Part shown: one piece after another, positions 52,284-61,320 of the stretch
How positions within the stretch are numbered: position 1 is the first letter of the stretch
How the letters are laid out: each line of letters begins with the position of its first letter
Origin: Gammaproteobacteria bacterium
GTDB lineage: Bacteria; Pseudomonadota; Gammaproteobacteria; Pseudomonadales; Azotimanducaceae
Assembly: GCA_026707945.1 (NCBI GenBank)
Contig: JAPOVV010000041.1
Coordinates: 1 to 64,000, forward strand
Length of the DNA stretch: 64,000 nucleotides
Reading direction: 5' to 3'
Position numbers and translations under genes: made by a program
The notes under the pieces: generated by a model
The model's input: the letters and a program-made list of their open reading frames with translations, nothing else
What the model was told of the DNA's origin: nothing
Database searches by the model: none

Positions 52284-55200
52284 TCATTGACTGCTATGGA
52301 ATCCAATGGGTGCTGTGACACTCGGCGTACCACATGTATCACCTTCATAGAGCCCAACATTGTCGAGCTGTACTGAAGGCGCCGCGCCTGCAAAGTCAAA
52401 TGCGACTCGAGCGGTAATATCGGTTCGGTCCGCCGTAAATGTGTGCTTGAAGTTCTGCCAGTAGTTTCTTAAATCGACTTCTTCACGGGTCAATTGTTGC
52501 CACTGATGCATGCTTTGATCCACGTAGACGGCAATACTTCGTTCAGAGCTCGCCCTTGCGCGGAAACATACCGAATATTCCTGGTCTTCCACAACCGAAA
52601 CTTCGTGGCTGATCTGAGCGCGCCATGGTTGACTGGTGTTAACACGGGCGATCGAGACGTTTATGAAGCCGTTGTCAATCGACACGTCGTTACCTTCAGA
52701 TTCGACGGTATTCCAGAATTCCTGCAATGGGAAGATGAATCGATCAAACGTGCCACCACTTACGATGAGATTCCCAGCCCGAGTAGGTTTGTCGACTTCT
52801 TGCGAGAAGAACATCATGTCGTTACTGAGCATCCCGTCTTTGTTTTGAATCTGTAGGAAGTTCAGACCGTATCGATCGGGCGCTTCATCTAACGTCACGA
52901 CGATCGTCTCATCTTCACAAGAGGGGAGCGTCTCGGTTTCGCACGTCACTGTGCCTGCTACCACATGCCCATTAACGTAGATAAGCGCATCGTCTTCTAT
53001 GTGACGCCCTTTAAGCGACAAGGTCAGATCGTCTGCAAGGTAAGTTATTTCGACGGTAGGCGATTGCTGTACGACGCCATCATATAGAGTGCCACGTTCC
53101 GTCCAAAACGGCCATACAGCGGGTTGAGGTTTTTCCGGCAGCACGTTTTGACCTATTCGACCGGTAAAGGTGAGCACGAGGTCGCCGGAGATTGCATCAT
53201 CGCGCAAGTCGTCCAGTTCGTACGTAGTTTCGCTATCCGACCGATCTCGCCACGCACCGTCGACATATTCGAGCGCTAGACCAAGTGTACTTTCAATAAC
53301 CGAATCTGTTGAATCGTCTCCTACTCCCGTATCTTGGTTGCTTTCCGTGTCCTCGTCGCGGTCGATATATGCGCCGTCGGCATGTAAAAGGACCGCGCCA
53401 CCATCAGCCCCAGCGATGAGTGCGTCGACAATTCGGTCCGTCATCGCAGTATGGATGTTGTCATTGGCAAGTGAAGAGTTGAATGTTGCTTGGCGTGCAA
53501 ACGTGCCTGAGAAACCCGTGCCATACTCAAGTACCATGTCCCAATTCGCTTGCGTCCGTGCGCCAGCATGGAACCATACTTCTTGTTCGGGGATGTCACC
53601 ACCTAGGTCCATACCGATGCGCTCGATCAAATCAATTACGTTAAACCGAGCTTGCGGGGTAACAATCCAGCGATCGTATGCACCTCGCCAAGTAGGTGCA
53701 TCCATTCCGTTAAATGACTCCACGCTCGCAGTTTCAACGAATTGACGCGGAGCTGAAGGCGTGTTCGTCGTTGTAAGAAATGGAGGTTTGTGACAAGCGC
53801 CACACGGCTGCCCGCCTGGGTTAGTTCCGGAGTTGTTCAGAAAATTGAACTCAAAAATTCCTTCCTTCGCTGACGCGGACAGTTCATTGTCAAACGGGCG
53901 ATTTGGCGCCGGCGGAAATGGCACGTTAAGAATGAAATGAGCTAGTGCATCTCTTTCTTCGATATTCAGTGCACCACCTTTGTCTTCTTCGTTAGTAGGA
54001 CAGTTAGTAACGTCGCACATGGTCGTGCCTAGGCTGCCATCCACGAGGAATCGCGTGCAAGATTCGGGATCGTCTAGTTCGCAATTGGGTTCGACCGGAT
54101 CCCAGAGACTCTCCACGTTTATCCCACCGTATGGATCACCTGGTATTCCATCCCAGTGGTAAGGTTGTGTGTCGCGCAAACCGCGCACAGGCATTGTCAA
54201 GCGCGGTGGAATCTGCGTACAACCTGGATGATTGCATAGAGGCGTGTCGAGGATCCATACCAGTTGGTCGACGTTGTTGTCGGGGTGGCAACTGTCGCAC
54301 GAAAATGTTCCTGTTGTGGATGCGTTCGCGTCGTTAAACGCGATGCGTCCAAGTTTCATCTCTTCGGATGTCGGGTCATCGAGCTCGATCGTGCTCATGA
54401 TCGTAGGATCTGTGAGCGTTGAAAGATCGACGCGTGTAACGGTGTTCGCTACGGCATTCATGACCCACGCTTCAGAAACTGCGTCGTCTTCGTCGTATAC
54501 GAGCTTCACGCCTCGAGGAACTGCGCCAACGTCAACACGACCCGTCACGGTACCAGTCTCTATGTCAAACACGAACAACTTATTCGAACCGGCAGCCGTA
54601 CCAATGAGCGTGTCGTTGTCTTTTGTAATTTCAATCGCGAACGGTGTTGCTAGCGCCATACCGGTTTCAGGATGTTCAGGCGGGAGTGGTTCGAGTTCGA
54701 AGATCTCAGGATCTTCGCAGTTTCGATCAAGGCAATTGACCCGGGTGATCTGATTCAGGAACGCTCGATTCTCCATCTCCGCCAGACCGTGGTCTTGCGT
54801 GCCAGCTAAGCCGTTGGCATCGTTTCGCGCTTCTGCTTGAGCAATGTACACATTGCGTCGACCATCGACTGCCAGACCGTACAACAAGGTTCCGGTGCCT
54901 TCCACTTGGTCGATTAAGCGATCGTTTCGCGTGTCAAAGACGAACAAGTCACGATCCGGTACTTTCGGGTTTCTGACGATGTCTACGTCGTAATCTAGTG
55001 AGAGTACGTTATTCGTGGTGTGTGTTTCTTGGACTGCGTCGTATGTACACATGGACCCGTCGATCTGACCCGGATTGCAACCAGATAGCTGCGTGGTATT
55101 ACCTGACTCAAACGCCGTCACGTACAGCCGGGTTCCACGCACAACTAATGCGCGCGGATCCTGTGCATTGATTTTTAGGTGTTTTGTAACCGTCCGCGTC

Positions 55201-55793
55201 TCGGCATTGATAACAGCTACTTGGTTGGACGGTCCCAAAGCAACGTACGCTTTATTCCCACTCTGCGTAAATGCGACCCCAACGGGTTCGTCGAAATTCG
55301 TACTAAAGGAAAAACGATCGACATTTTGAATCGTCGCAACGATCTGGTGGTAGAAACTACTTTCTGAATCGGTGTTAACGACGCTGATCGTATCAGAGAT
55401 GTGATTCGAAACCCAGACTTCGTCAGCGTTCGGTCGTGCAACGACACTGACTGGATCGATTCCAACATTGATACGGATAACGACGCTACTTCTCGTCGGG
55501 TCGATGACGTCTAGCGTGTCGGCGGGTGTGTTGACGACATAAACGAGATCGTTGTGAAGCGCTAAAGGGTTAAAGTGCGGACTAGCAAACGTCGGATGAC
55601 CGTCTACGTCACTGATAGGTGCCTGAATACCAAATGTGTCGTTTGCGGTGTCTTCGTCTTCGCCAGTTTGCGCTAGTATGGTCGGCGCTAAGCACCCGAT
55701 TGACAAACAATACGTAAACGCGAGCACACGCCGCAATAGCGCGTGTGGACTTGATCCACCGATCAGTGTGGCTGCGCTATACGCGAAACTCAT
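52284..55793 (-). CDS. Secreted beta-propeller / di-heme cytochrome / carbohydrate-binding fusion protein
   Basis: A 1169-residue exported protein. The N-terminus carries a signal-like segment (VLAFTYCLSIGCLAPTILAQ). About residues 60-440 are YVTN-type beta-propeller repeats (YVVNTPADTLDVIDPTRSSV, SVVARPNADEVWVSN, SVVNTD). Two c-type heme sites, CDSCH (near 499) and CGACH (near 663), lie in a MauG/cytochrome-c-peroxidase-like part with FNDANASTTGTFSCDSCH and KEGIFEFNFLNN. The C-terminal ~150 residues look like a CBM4/9-type module (NLIVSGGTFDRFIFPLQEFW to SVQLDNVGLYEG). The architecture suggests an oxidative enzyme or electron carrier held on a polysaccharide. ATG 55793 has AAGGAG very close to it. 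It has no operon partner. Confidence 0.88.
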   Translation of the reverse strand: MSFAYSAATLIGGSSPHALLRRVLAFTYCLSIGCLAPTILAQTGEDEDTANDTFGIQAPISDVDGHPTFASPHFNPLALHNDLVYVVNTPADTLDVIDPTRSSVVIRINVGIDPVSVVARPNADEVWVSNHISDTISVVNTDSESSFYHQIVATIQNVDRFSFSTNFDEPVGVAFTQSGNKAYVALGPSNQVAVINAETRTVTKHLKINAQDPRALVVRGTRLYVTAFESGNTTQLSGCNPGQIDGSMCTYDAVQETHTTNNVLSLDYDVDIVRNPKVPDRDLFVFDTRNDRLIDQVEGTGTLLYGLAVDGRRNVYIAQAEARNDANGLAGTQDHGLAEMENRAFLNQITRVNCLDRNCEDPEIFELEPLPPEHPETGMALATPFAIEITKDNDTLIGTAAGSNKLFVFDIETGTVTGRVDVGAVPRGVKLVYDEDDAVSEAWVMNAVANTVTRVDLSTLTDPTIMSTIELDDPTSEEMKLGRIAFNDANASTTGTFSCDSCHPDNNVDQLVWILDTPLCNHPGCTQIPPRLTMPVRGLRDTQPYHWDGIPGDPYGGINVESLWDPVEPNCELDDPESCTRFLVDGSLGTTMCDVTNCPTNEEDKGGALNIEERDALAHFILNVPFPPAPNRPFDNELSASAKEGIFEFNFLNNSGTNPGGQPCGACHKPPFLTTTNTPSAPRQFVETASVESFNGMDAPTWRGAYDRWIVTPQARFNVIDLIERIGMDLGGDIPEQEVWFHAGARTQANWDMVLEYGTGFSGTFARQATFNSSLANDNIHTAMTDRIVDALIAGADGGAVLLHADGAYIDRDEDTESNQDTGVGDDSTDSVIESTLGLALEYVDGAWRDRSDSETTYELDDLRDDAISGDLVLTFTGRIGQNVLPEKPQPAVWPFWTERGTLYDGVVQQSPTVEITYLADDLTLSLKGRHIEDDALIYVNGHVVAGTVTCETETLPSCEDETIVVTLDEAPDRYGLNFLQIQNKDGMLSNDMMFFSQEVDKPTRAGNLIVSGGTFDRFIFPLQEFWNTVESEGNDVSIDNGFINVSIARVNTSQPWRAQISHEVSVVEDQEYSVCFRARASSERSIAVYVDQSMHQWQQLTREEVDLRNYWQNFKHTFTADRTDITARVAFDFAGAAPSVQLDNVGLYEGDTCGTPSVTAPIGFHSSQ

Positions 55794-56032
55794 AACTCCT
55801 TCCCGCCGTATGAGCTGTGCGTCGATTAACCTTTTATTGTAGTTAGTGCCGATTGGGATTTCAATGCATCACAACGCAGCTGCACCCCATTTCTTCTGGT
55901 GTCGATGTGCCGGCTAGACGTATTAATTTCGTGTTAATACCTGCACGATTTAGATGACATGCGAACGAATTTTGCTCAGAGACGAACGCTAATAGGACTT
56001 CTCTTTACGATGACGCGTTAGAAACGCGGTGA

Positions 56033-56788
56033 TCACCTTTCGGTACGAACTGCAGCAATCCCGTCCGTAACACCACGGGTCGCCCAACCTTCCCAAGGCA
56101 TGGTGAAGAATCTGAACCCAAGATCGACGAGCGCAGACGGTGTGATTCCTGGCGGAACAAAGAACATGCCTGCCGAAATTCCTGCGTCTTTGCATGCACT
56201 ACCGATGCGAGTAAGCGCGTCTTTGTAGGTTGAACTCGTGTAATCGAGGGCAACATCAAGGTTGATTGAGAGATCGGAAGGTCCGACTAAGAGGACGTCG
56301 ATGCCCGGAACTTTGACGATCTCGTCGAGGTTCTCCATTGCCTCTTGCGTTTCGATCATCGGTGCAATAAGCAATTGGTCGTTTACGGCGTCCATGTACG
56401 CGCGATAGTCTTTGAACTCCCCCCATTCTCCACGTATTCCAGCGGAACTTCGTACACCAGCAAACGGGTAGCGACAGAAACTGACCACTTCAGCCGCCTC
56501 GTCGGGTGTGTTCACCATCGGTACGATGATGCCTCGTGCGCCTGCATCGAGCGCATAGCAAATCTGATCAGCGCGGTTTTCGCCGACGCGCACGATGGGG
56601 GAAGCACTACGACCTCGCATCGCACCAATTGCTGCGCCTAATTGCTTTATCTCAACCGGCGAATGTTGCGTGTCGAAAAGTAGAAAATCAAAACCTGCGC
56701 CAGCGAGAAATCGAGTCTCGCTGTTCGGCGAAGCCGTTGTACCTATGGCCGTTTTACCGCTTTGTAATACTTCTTTGACGTGGTTCAT
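56033..56788 (-). CDS. HpcH/HpaI family aldolase
   Basis: A 251-residue class II pyruvate aldolase-like protein. From the GTG just upstream, residues are H43 (FDTQHSPVEI), R68 (PIVRVGEN), E147 (MIETQEAMENLDEI) and D173 (VGPSDLS), which are the catalytic and metal-binding residues of 4-hydroxy-2-oxo-heptanedioate and 2-keto-3-deoxy-rhamnonate aldolases. The IIVPMVNTPDEAA block is also typical. It splits 2-keto-4-hydroxy acids to pyruvate and an aldehyde. The substrate is unknown; sugar-acid or aromatic-acid breakdown is usual. ATG 56788 is used. It stands alone on the minus strand, divergent from the PhyH-HEAT gene. Confidence 0.9.
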   Translation of the reverse strand: MNHVKEVLQSGKTAIGTTASPNSETRFLAGAGFDFLLFDTQHSPVEIKQLGAAIGAMRGRSASPIVRVGENRADQICYALDAGARGIIVPMVNTPDEAAEVVSFCRYPFAGVRSSAGIRGEWGEFKDYRAYMDAVNDQLLIAPMIETQEAMENLDEIVKVPGIDVLLVGPSDLSINLDVALDYTSSTYKDALTRIGSACKDAGISAGMFFVPPGITPSALVDLGFRFFTMPWEGWATRGVTDGIAAVRTER

Positions 56789-57066
56789 CACCTAACTCTT
56801 TTGAACTGTCTTGCTCGTTGGTAGATTTGCGCACCGCGACGCATCTTGTAAATCATATGGACGAGGATTGATTCAACTTTGATTGACCTGCCGATTGCGG
56901 TTGTCGTTCTCAGAATCACACATTGATTCCTAAACCTAACGTGTCTGTGTAAACGTGACAGGGCTAGGCAAAATATCATGGCGATGCTCCAGATTGCGGT
57001 AATTCACGAATTGAGTCATGCGTAGCGAAGTCACTCCACAACCGTAGCTTCTGTGCTTAACGCGGT

Positions 57067-59028
57067 ATGCAAAAACAAAATCTTGAAATCGGCGGAAGAT
57101 CGCGCTCTTCTGTGACCACCGGGCCAATCAGGTCAACGCCACGCGAACACATCGTGCGAGATTTCGTCACACGGGGATTGATCGTATTGGCTCCCGATTC
57201 GCTTGGAATCCCATTAGCGACACATGATGAAATCTATGAGAAGGAGCTCATAGCGTTTCGAGCTAAGGAGCGTATCACTGCGACAAACATACCAGACATC
57301 ATGAAGGTCACCAACGCGCCCGGAGTTCGAGATGCCTGTGAGTTGCTGATCGGTAAAAACTATGCAATCGTTCCATTTACGCACAACACCCCGTTTATGA
57401 GCGGTTCACACGACCAACATTGGCATAAAGATGACAACGGTCCGTACAACATGCGTAAACAACGGCACCACCATGCCATTCAACTAGAGATGCTCTATTA
57501 CCCGCAAGAAGTGAGAGCAGACATGGGACCTACTGCTACGGTGCCGTATTCACAGTATTGGACCTTCAATCACGAAGAGAACCACGACAATTTTGCTGGT
57601 GCGGACCACCTGGATTTTGATTTTCAACTCGATGGCATGGAACACATACCCATAAGTGGTCCTAATTCAAAGTACGCCGTTGAAGACATCGTCAACCTGA
57701 CAACTGATCACGACATACGCATGCGCAACGCGGTTCTAGATCTAGAGTGGCCGTTGTGTCAGACGTACGAAGTAGGTCCATTGAAGGCGGGTAGTGTTGT
57801 GCTCTATTCCCACAATCTCCTCCATCGGCGTAACCACCGGACGGACGACTGGCGAACGTGGTCCGCGAATCCTCGATTTATGTGGCGCTTCTGGTTGTAC
57901 AGAACAACCGAGCCAGCCGCGGGAGAACCGTCTTATCCGGAGGAACTCAATTTACCGCATCGAGATGAACTGACTGGACAAGAAATAGATGGTGTAGGTG
58001 AGGACGTACGATCCCTATGGCGCTATCAGTACAACTGGAGCAGAACCGGTGAGGGTCCGTCTTCGTATGCGGAAAACCGCACCGACTTCAAAGAACCATC
58101 TAGCTTAAGTAAGCGATTGCGACTTAAAGGAGATACGAACGAACCGAATCGTGTAGGTGCGGCCTATCGCCTTGCCGAACACCCACTCCGTGAAGACGCA
58201 CTCGCGCTCCTAGATGAGGCGTTGCATAGCGATCGCGAAAACGTACGAAGAGCCGCGCTGTATGGATTGATCGCAATAGGAGAAGAGGCGACGCAAACTC
58301 TTCTAAGCGGTCTTGCCTCTCAAGCACGGTGGGTTCGAAAAGCCTCCGCGTTCGGGCTTGGTTCAGCTGGTAGGGGAGACGAGCAAGTCATCCACGAGCT
58401 CGGACGATGCCTGCTAGACGACCCCTCGACGTACGTACGATCCGTCGCCGCAGACGCGTTAGGGTGCCTCGGCCGCCGTGTTATTGGTCGCGAGCAGCGC
58501 GCTGACGACGCAGTAGGTTTGTGTGCGTCGTATTTGATTCAATGCCTCGACAGAGAGGTGAATCGGTTGAGCATGGATCGCGCTCAGAATCGTAGTATCA
58601 AAATGGTTCGACCCACTGACGACTGCGATGTCTGTGAAGGCATCGGTTTCGACTACGGTCAGTCGCGTTATGAGCCCGTCCGCTCGGTTGTGCGCGAGAA
58701 CGCTCTTTGGGCACTGGTTATCTTGTGTTCGCATGGTGCCAAAACCCTTGGCGACGAATTACCATCGGTGATTTCGACTATGAAAGAAATCATCTCAGAG
58801 GACAAGAACGTCTTCAGTGTCGGCTTAGCGATGGATTGCTTGCAGCGGTTGGTGACCATATCGCCACCATCCGCCGATGCTGCAGTGGTGGAGCTAGGGG
58901 AAACGCTTGACTCGATCTTTACTGCGACCTCGATTTATTCGCTTGAAGCGTTGGTTGCCAGCGGGATGTCGATTGAAGAAGCAGTGTCGAAATACGCGAC
59001 GGAGTCCCTGACAAGCACCGCCTCGTGA
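57067..59028 (+). CDS. PhyH oxygenase fused to HEAT repeats (second copy)
   Basis: A 653-residue relative of the PhyH-HEAT protein at 41056-42633, with a longer N-terminus and a longer repeat region. The oxygenase domain (about 1-330) has H120-K-D122 (DQHWHKDDNGPYN), EMLYYPQEVRADMGPTATVP, and distal H253 in SHNLLHRRNHRTDDWR. About residues 350-640 are HEAT-type repeats (for example NRVGAAYRLAEHPLREDALA, VRRAALYGLIAIGEEATQTL, WVRKASAFGLGSAGRGDE, YVRSVAADALGCLGRR) with an insertion containing DCDVCEGIGFDYGQ. Four cysteines in this part might bind metal. It lies 34 bases before a sulfatase gene and is probably in one operon with it. Substrate or partner unknown. Confidence 0.9.
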   Translation: MQKQNLEIGGRSRSSVTTGPIRSTPREHIVRDFVTRGLIVLAPDSLGIPLATHDEIYEKELIAFRAKERITATNIPDIMKVTNAPGVRDACELLIGKNYAIVPFTHNTPFMSGSHDQHWHKDDNGPYNMRKQRHHHAIQLEMLYYPQEVRADMGPTATVPYSQYWTFNHEENHDNFAGADHLDFDFQLDGMEHIPISGPNSKYAVEDIVNLTTDHDIRMRNAVLDLEWPLCQTYEVGPLKAGSVVLYSHNLLHRRNHRTDDWRTWSANPRFMWRFWLYRTTEPAAGEPSYPEELNLPHRDELTGQEIDGVGEDVRSLWRYQYNWSRTGEGPSSYAENRTDFKEPSSLSKRLRLKGDTNEPNRVGAAYRLAEHPLREDALALLDEALHSDRENVRRAALYGLIAIGEEATQTLLSGLASQARWVRKASAFGLGSAGRGDEQVIHELGRCLLDDPSTYVRSVAADALGCLGRRVIGREQRADDAVGLCASYLIQCLDREVNRLSMDRAQNRSIKMVRPTDDCDVCEGIGFDYGQSRYEPVRSVVRENALWALVILCSHGAKTLGDELPSVISTMKEIISEDKNVFSVGLAMDCLQRLVTISPPSADAAVVELGETLDSIFTATSIYSLEALVASGMSIEEAVSKYATESLTSTAS

Positions 59029-59062
59029 ATACTCTAGACTAGCTCGTTTTTCGTTTCCTGTC

Positions 59063-60577
59063 ATGACACGACCAGATATCGTCATATTTAATCCTGATCA
59101 GTGGCGCGGTGATGCTGTTCAGCACCTGGGTCATCCGGCAGTTCAAACCCCGGTTCTGGATGAGCTCGTTGCGAACGATGCTGTGTCGTTTCGACATGCG
59201 TTTGTCCAAGCGACCGTGTGCACGCCGAGTCGTTGCTCGTTTATGACGGGCTGGTATCCACATGTTCGTGGCCATCGAACCATGCATCACATGCTGAATC
59301 CAAACAACGACGAACCAAACCTTCTTAAGGTGCTACGAGATCAAGGGTATTTCGTGTGGTGGGGCGGAAAGAACGACATGGTGCCTGGTCAATTGGGTTA
59401 CGCCGAACATTGCGACGTGAAATTCCGACCAACAAGAGTGGACTACGAACGATGGGGAGTTGAACCGTCGGAAGGGAATCATGGTGGAAATCTAGCTTGG
59501 CGAGGCGACCCCGACGGCGATAACTACTACAGCTTCTTCAAAGGTAAGTTGAGTCGTGGCGATGGCGGTAAGTACTTCGACGGGGATTGGGCGATGGTAC
59601 AAGGCGCTATTGACTTTCTTAACACTTACGAAGGCGAACAGCCATTGTGCCTCTTCTTACCACTCGGCTATCCGCATCCGCCGTATTGTGTCGAAGAACC
59701 TTGGTATTCGATAACGGATCGCGCTGCGATTCCATCCAGATTCGAGTACTCGGAATGGGACGATAAGCCATCGCTTCTGCGCGGAATTCGTGAGGGTCAA
59801 GGACTCACGCGCTGGTCGGAAGAACGGTGGCGTGAACTTCGGGCGACGTATTACGGAATGTGTTCGCGTGTGGACCATCAATTAGGCTTGCTAATTGACG
59901 CACTAAAGGCAAGTGAGCGCTACGAGCGCACCGCGCTGTTTTTGTTTTCTGATCACGGCGACTTTACTGGTGACTACGGTCTGGTAGAGAAAACGCAAAA
60001 CACGTTTCAAGACTGTCTCTCCCGGGTCCCGTTTGTCTTCAAACCACCCGCGGACCTTGGGATTCAGAATGGGATATACGATCATCTGATCGAGCTAGTG
60101 GATTTTCCCGCGACCGTTTATGACCTTGCAAAGATCGACTGTGGATATTGGCACTTTGGCGTTTCGCTACTCCCTTTATTACATGGAACGGTGGATTCGC
60201 ATCGGCGTGCCGTATTTACGGAGGGTGGCCGATTGCACGGTGAAGTCCAAGCGAGTGAACGCGAAAGCATGGCGTCTAACACACCGCTAGGTCTGTACTC
60301 ACCACGTGTATCCCTTCAAGTTGAGGAATCCTCGCAGCTAAAACATACGAAAGCCACAATGTGTCGGACACGCGACTTTAAATACGTACGACGGGCGTAT
60401 GAACTTGATGAGTTCTATGACTTGACAGATGATCCAGGGGAAACTGTAAACCAGATTGACAATCCTGCTTACGCCGAAGCGCTCCTGACGCACCGAGAGC
60501 TGATGCTTGAGTGGTACATGCGAACGTGTGACGTCGTGCCCCTGCAAACTGATCAACGCAATTTCGCACGTGTCTGA
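59063..60577 (+). CDS. Sulfatase (formylglycine-type), second in this region
   Basis: A 504-residue sulfatase with canonical signature: VQATVCTPSRCSFMTGWYPH, in which C53 is oxidised to formylglycine and R57 follows. The metal strand is DIVIFNPDQWRGDAVQHLGH, and the C-terminal block is LFLFSDHGDFTGDYGLVEKT. No signal peptide is present, so it is cytoplasmic. It shares a domain organisation with the sulfatase at 48 kb but is not close to it. It directly follows the PhyH-HEAT gene (34 bases), so the two probably act together on a sulfated compound (inference). The end of the gene is 160 bases from the frameshifted SRPBCC gene. Confidence 0.92.
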   Translation: MTRPDIVIFNPDQWRGDAVQHLGHPAVQTPVLDELVANDAVSFRHAFVQATVCTPSRCSFMTGWYPHVRGHRTMHHMLNPNNDEPNLLKVLRDQGYFVWWGGKNDMVPGQLGYAEHCDVKFRPTRVDYERWGVEPSEGNHGGNLAWRGDPDGDNYYSFFKGKLSRGDGGKYFDGDWAMVQGAIDFLNTYEGEQPLCLFLPLGYPHPPYCVEEPWYSITDRAAIPSRFEYSEWDDKPSLLRGIREGQGLTRWSEERWRELRATYYGMCSRVDHQLGLLIDALKASERYERTALFLFSDHGDFTGDYGLVEKTQNTFQDCLSRVPFVFKPPADLGIQNGIYDHLIELVDFPATVYDLAKIDCGYWHFGVSLLPLLHGTVDSHRRAVFTEGGRLHGEVQASERESMASNTPLGLYSPRVSLQVEESSQLKHTKATMCRTRDFKYVRRAYELDEFYDLTDDPGETVNQIDNPAYAEALLTHRELMLEWYMRTCDVVPLQTDQRNFARV

Positions 60578-60737
60578 CCGCGCACTTGAGTCTATTGACG
60601 GATCGATAGCGTGCTTGGAGAACGCCGCTGGAGGCGGCAGCACGGCTAGCACGAAAACGGATTTGGAAGTATTCGCTCGTACTTTCTCGTTCGGTAGCTG
60701 GTCTGCGCTGCTAAGTTTCGTGCGTGAGTCTGCGATT

Positions 60738-61249
60738 TTGTTGGATAAGCACACCGCACAGATAACTCGTGTGTTGCCGACAGATATGCAGAGCGCTTGG
60801 TTTTTTTTTCCGACCCTAAGAAACTCGCGACATGGATGTTTCCTGCGGAATTTGAGGCTGCGCCGGGAGCCCCTTTCAAGTTTGCACCAGAAGGTTGGCA
60901 CGGCAAGATTGGCGTTTACGCCGAAGGTCGAGAACTACGGTTCGATGCGGTTGCCGGGGGCTGGACTTGGTTCAGCCTCGATTCGATTACCGGTAAGACC
61001 GTATTCAAACTCCGAGACTATATGGCGCCAGATCTGGTCGTCCCTGACGATGCGCGCTCGGGTTCCAATTCGCTATCAGAGGACCAGCCAGGTGGTGAAG
61101 GTACCCATTGGCAAGGCGTACTGTCTGGATGGCATTGTGGTGTTGGCGATTTGCGCGGCGAGTTCTCGGGCAAAAAACCGCACTGGGATTACGAAGCGCT
61201 TACGCGACTCTACAAACTTCTGATCGAGGACTATCACCGACCGTACTAG
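60738..61249 (+). pseudogene. SRPBCC/AHSA1-type protein, frameshifted in a T9 tract
   Basis: Two frames make up one SRPBCC protein. The upstream frame gives LLDKHTAQITRVLPTDMQSAW and the frame from 60797 gives FFSDPKKLATWMFPAEF followed by FKFAPEGWHGKIGVYAEGRE and TGKTVFKLRDYM. The usual motif 'W-x-A-L-T-D-P-x-x-L-A-x-W' is restored when one T is added to the nine T at 60801-60809, so a single-base loss is the simplest explanation. It could be a sequencing error, a real mutation, or slippage. The start is uncertain (TTG 60738 or 60741). Function unknown; the family binds hydrophobic ligands or chaperones. Confidence 0.6.
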
Positions 61250-61320
61250 AGTGCGTTCTCTATCATTCCCGCCGCTTTGACCATCTGTCAGAGCGTTTGT
61301 TTTTATAAGGAGCGCTTCTT

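Noticed and set aside
53170-53745. Plus-strand frame of 191 codons within the propeller/di-heme gene
   Set aside because: It is a Ser-rich shadow of the strongly supported minus-strand protein and shows no fold pattern.
60507-60737. Upstream extension of the SRPBCC frame as an N-terminal domain
   Set aside because: The frame is open but overlaps the sulfatase end and has no domain-like pattern; the SRPBCC fold begins near 60740.
61250-61320. SAM or SAH riboswitch upstream of metY
   Set aside because: Only about 70 bases are available and I can see no conserved pseudoknot or stem arrangement of known SAM or SAH aptamers.
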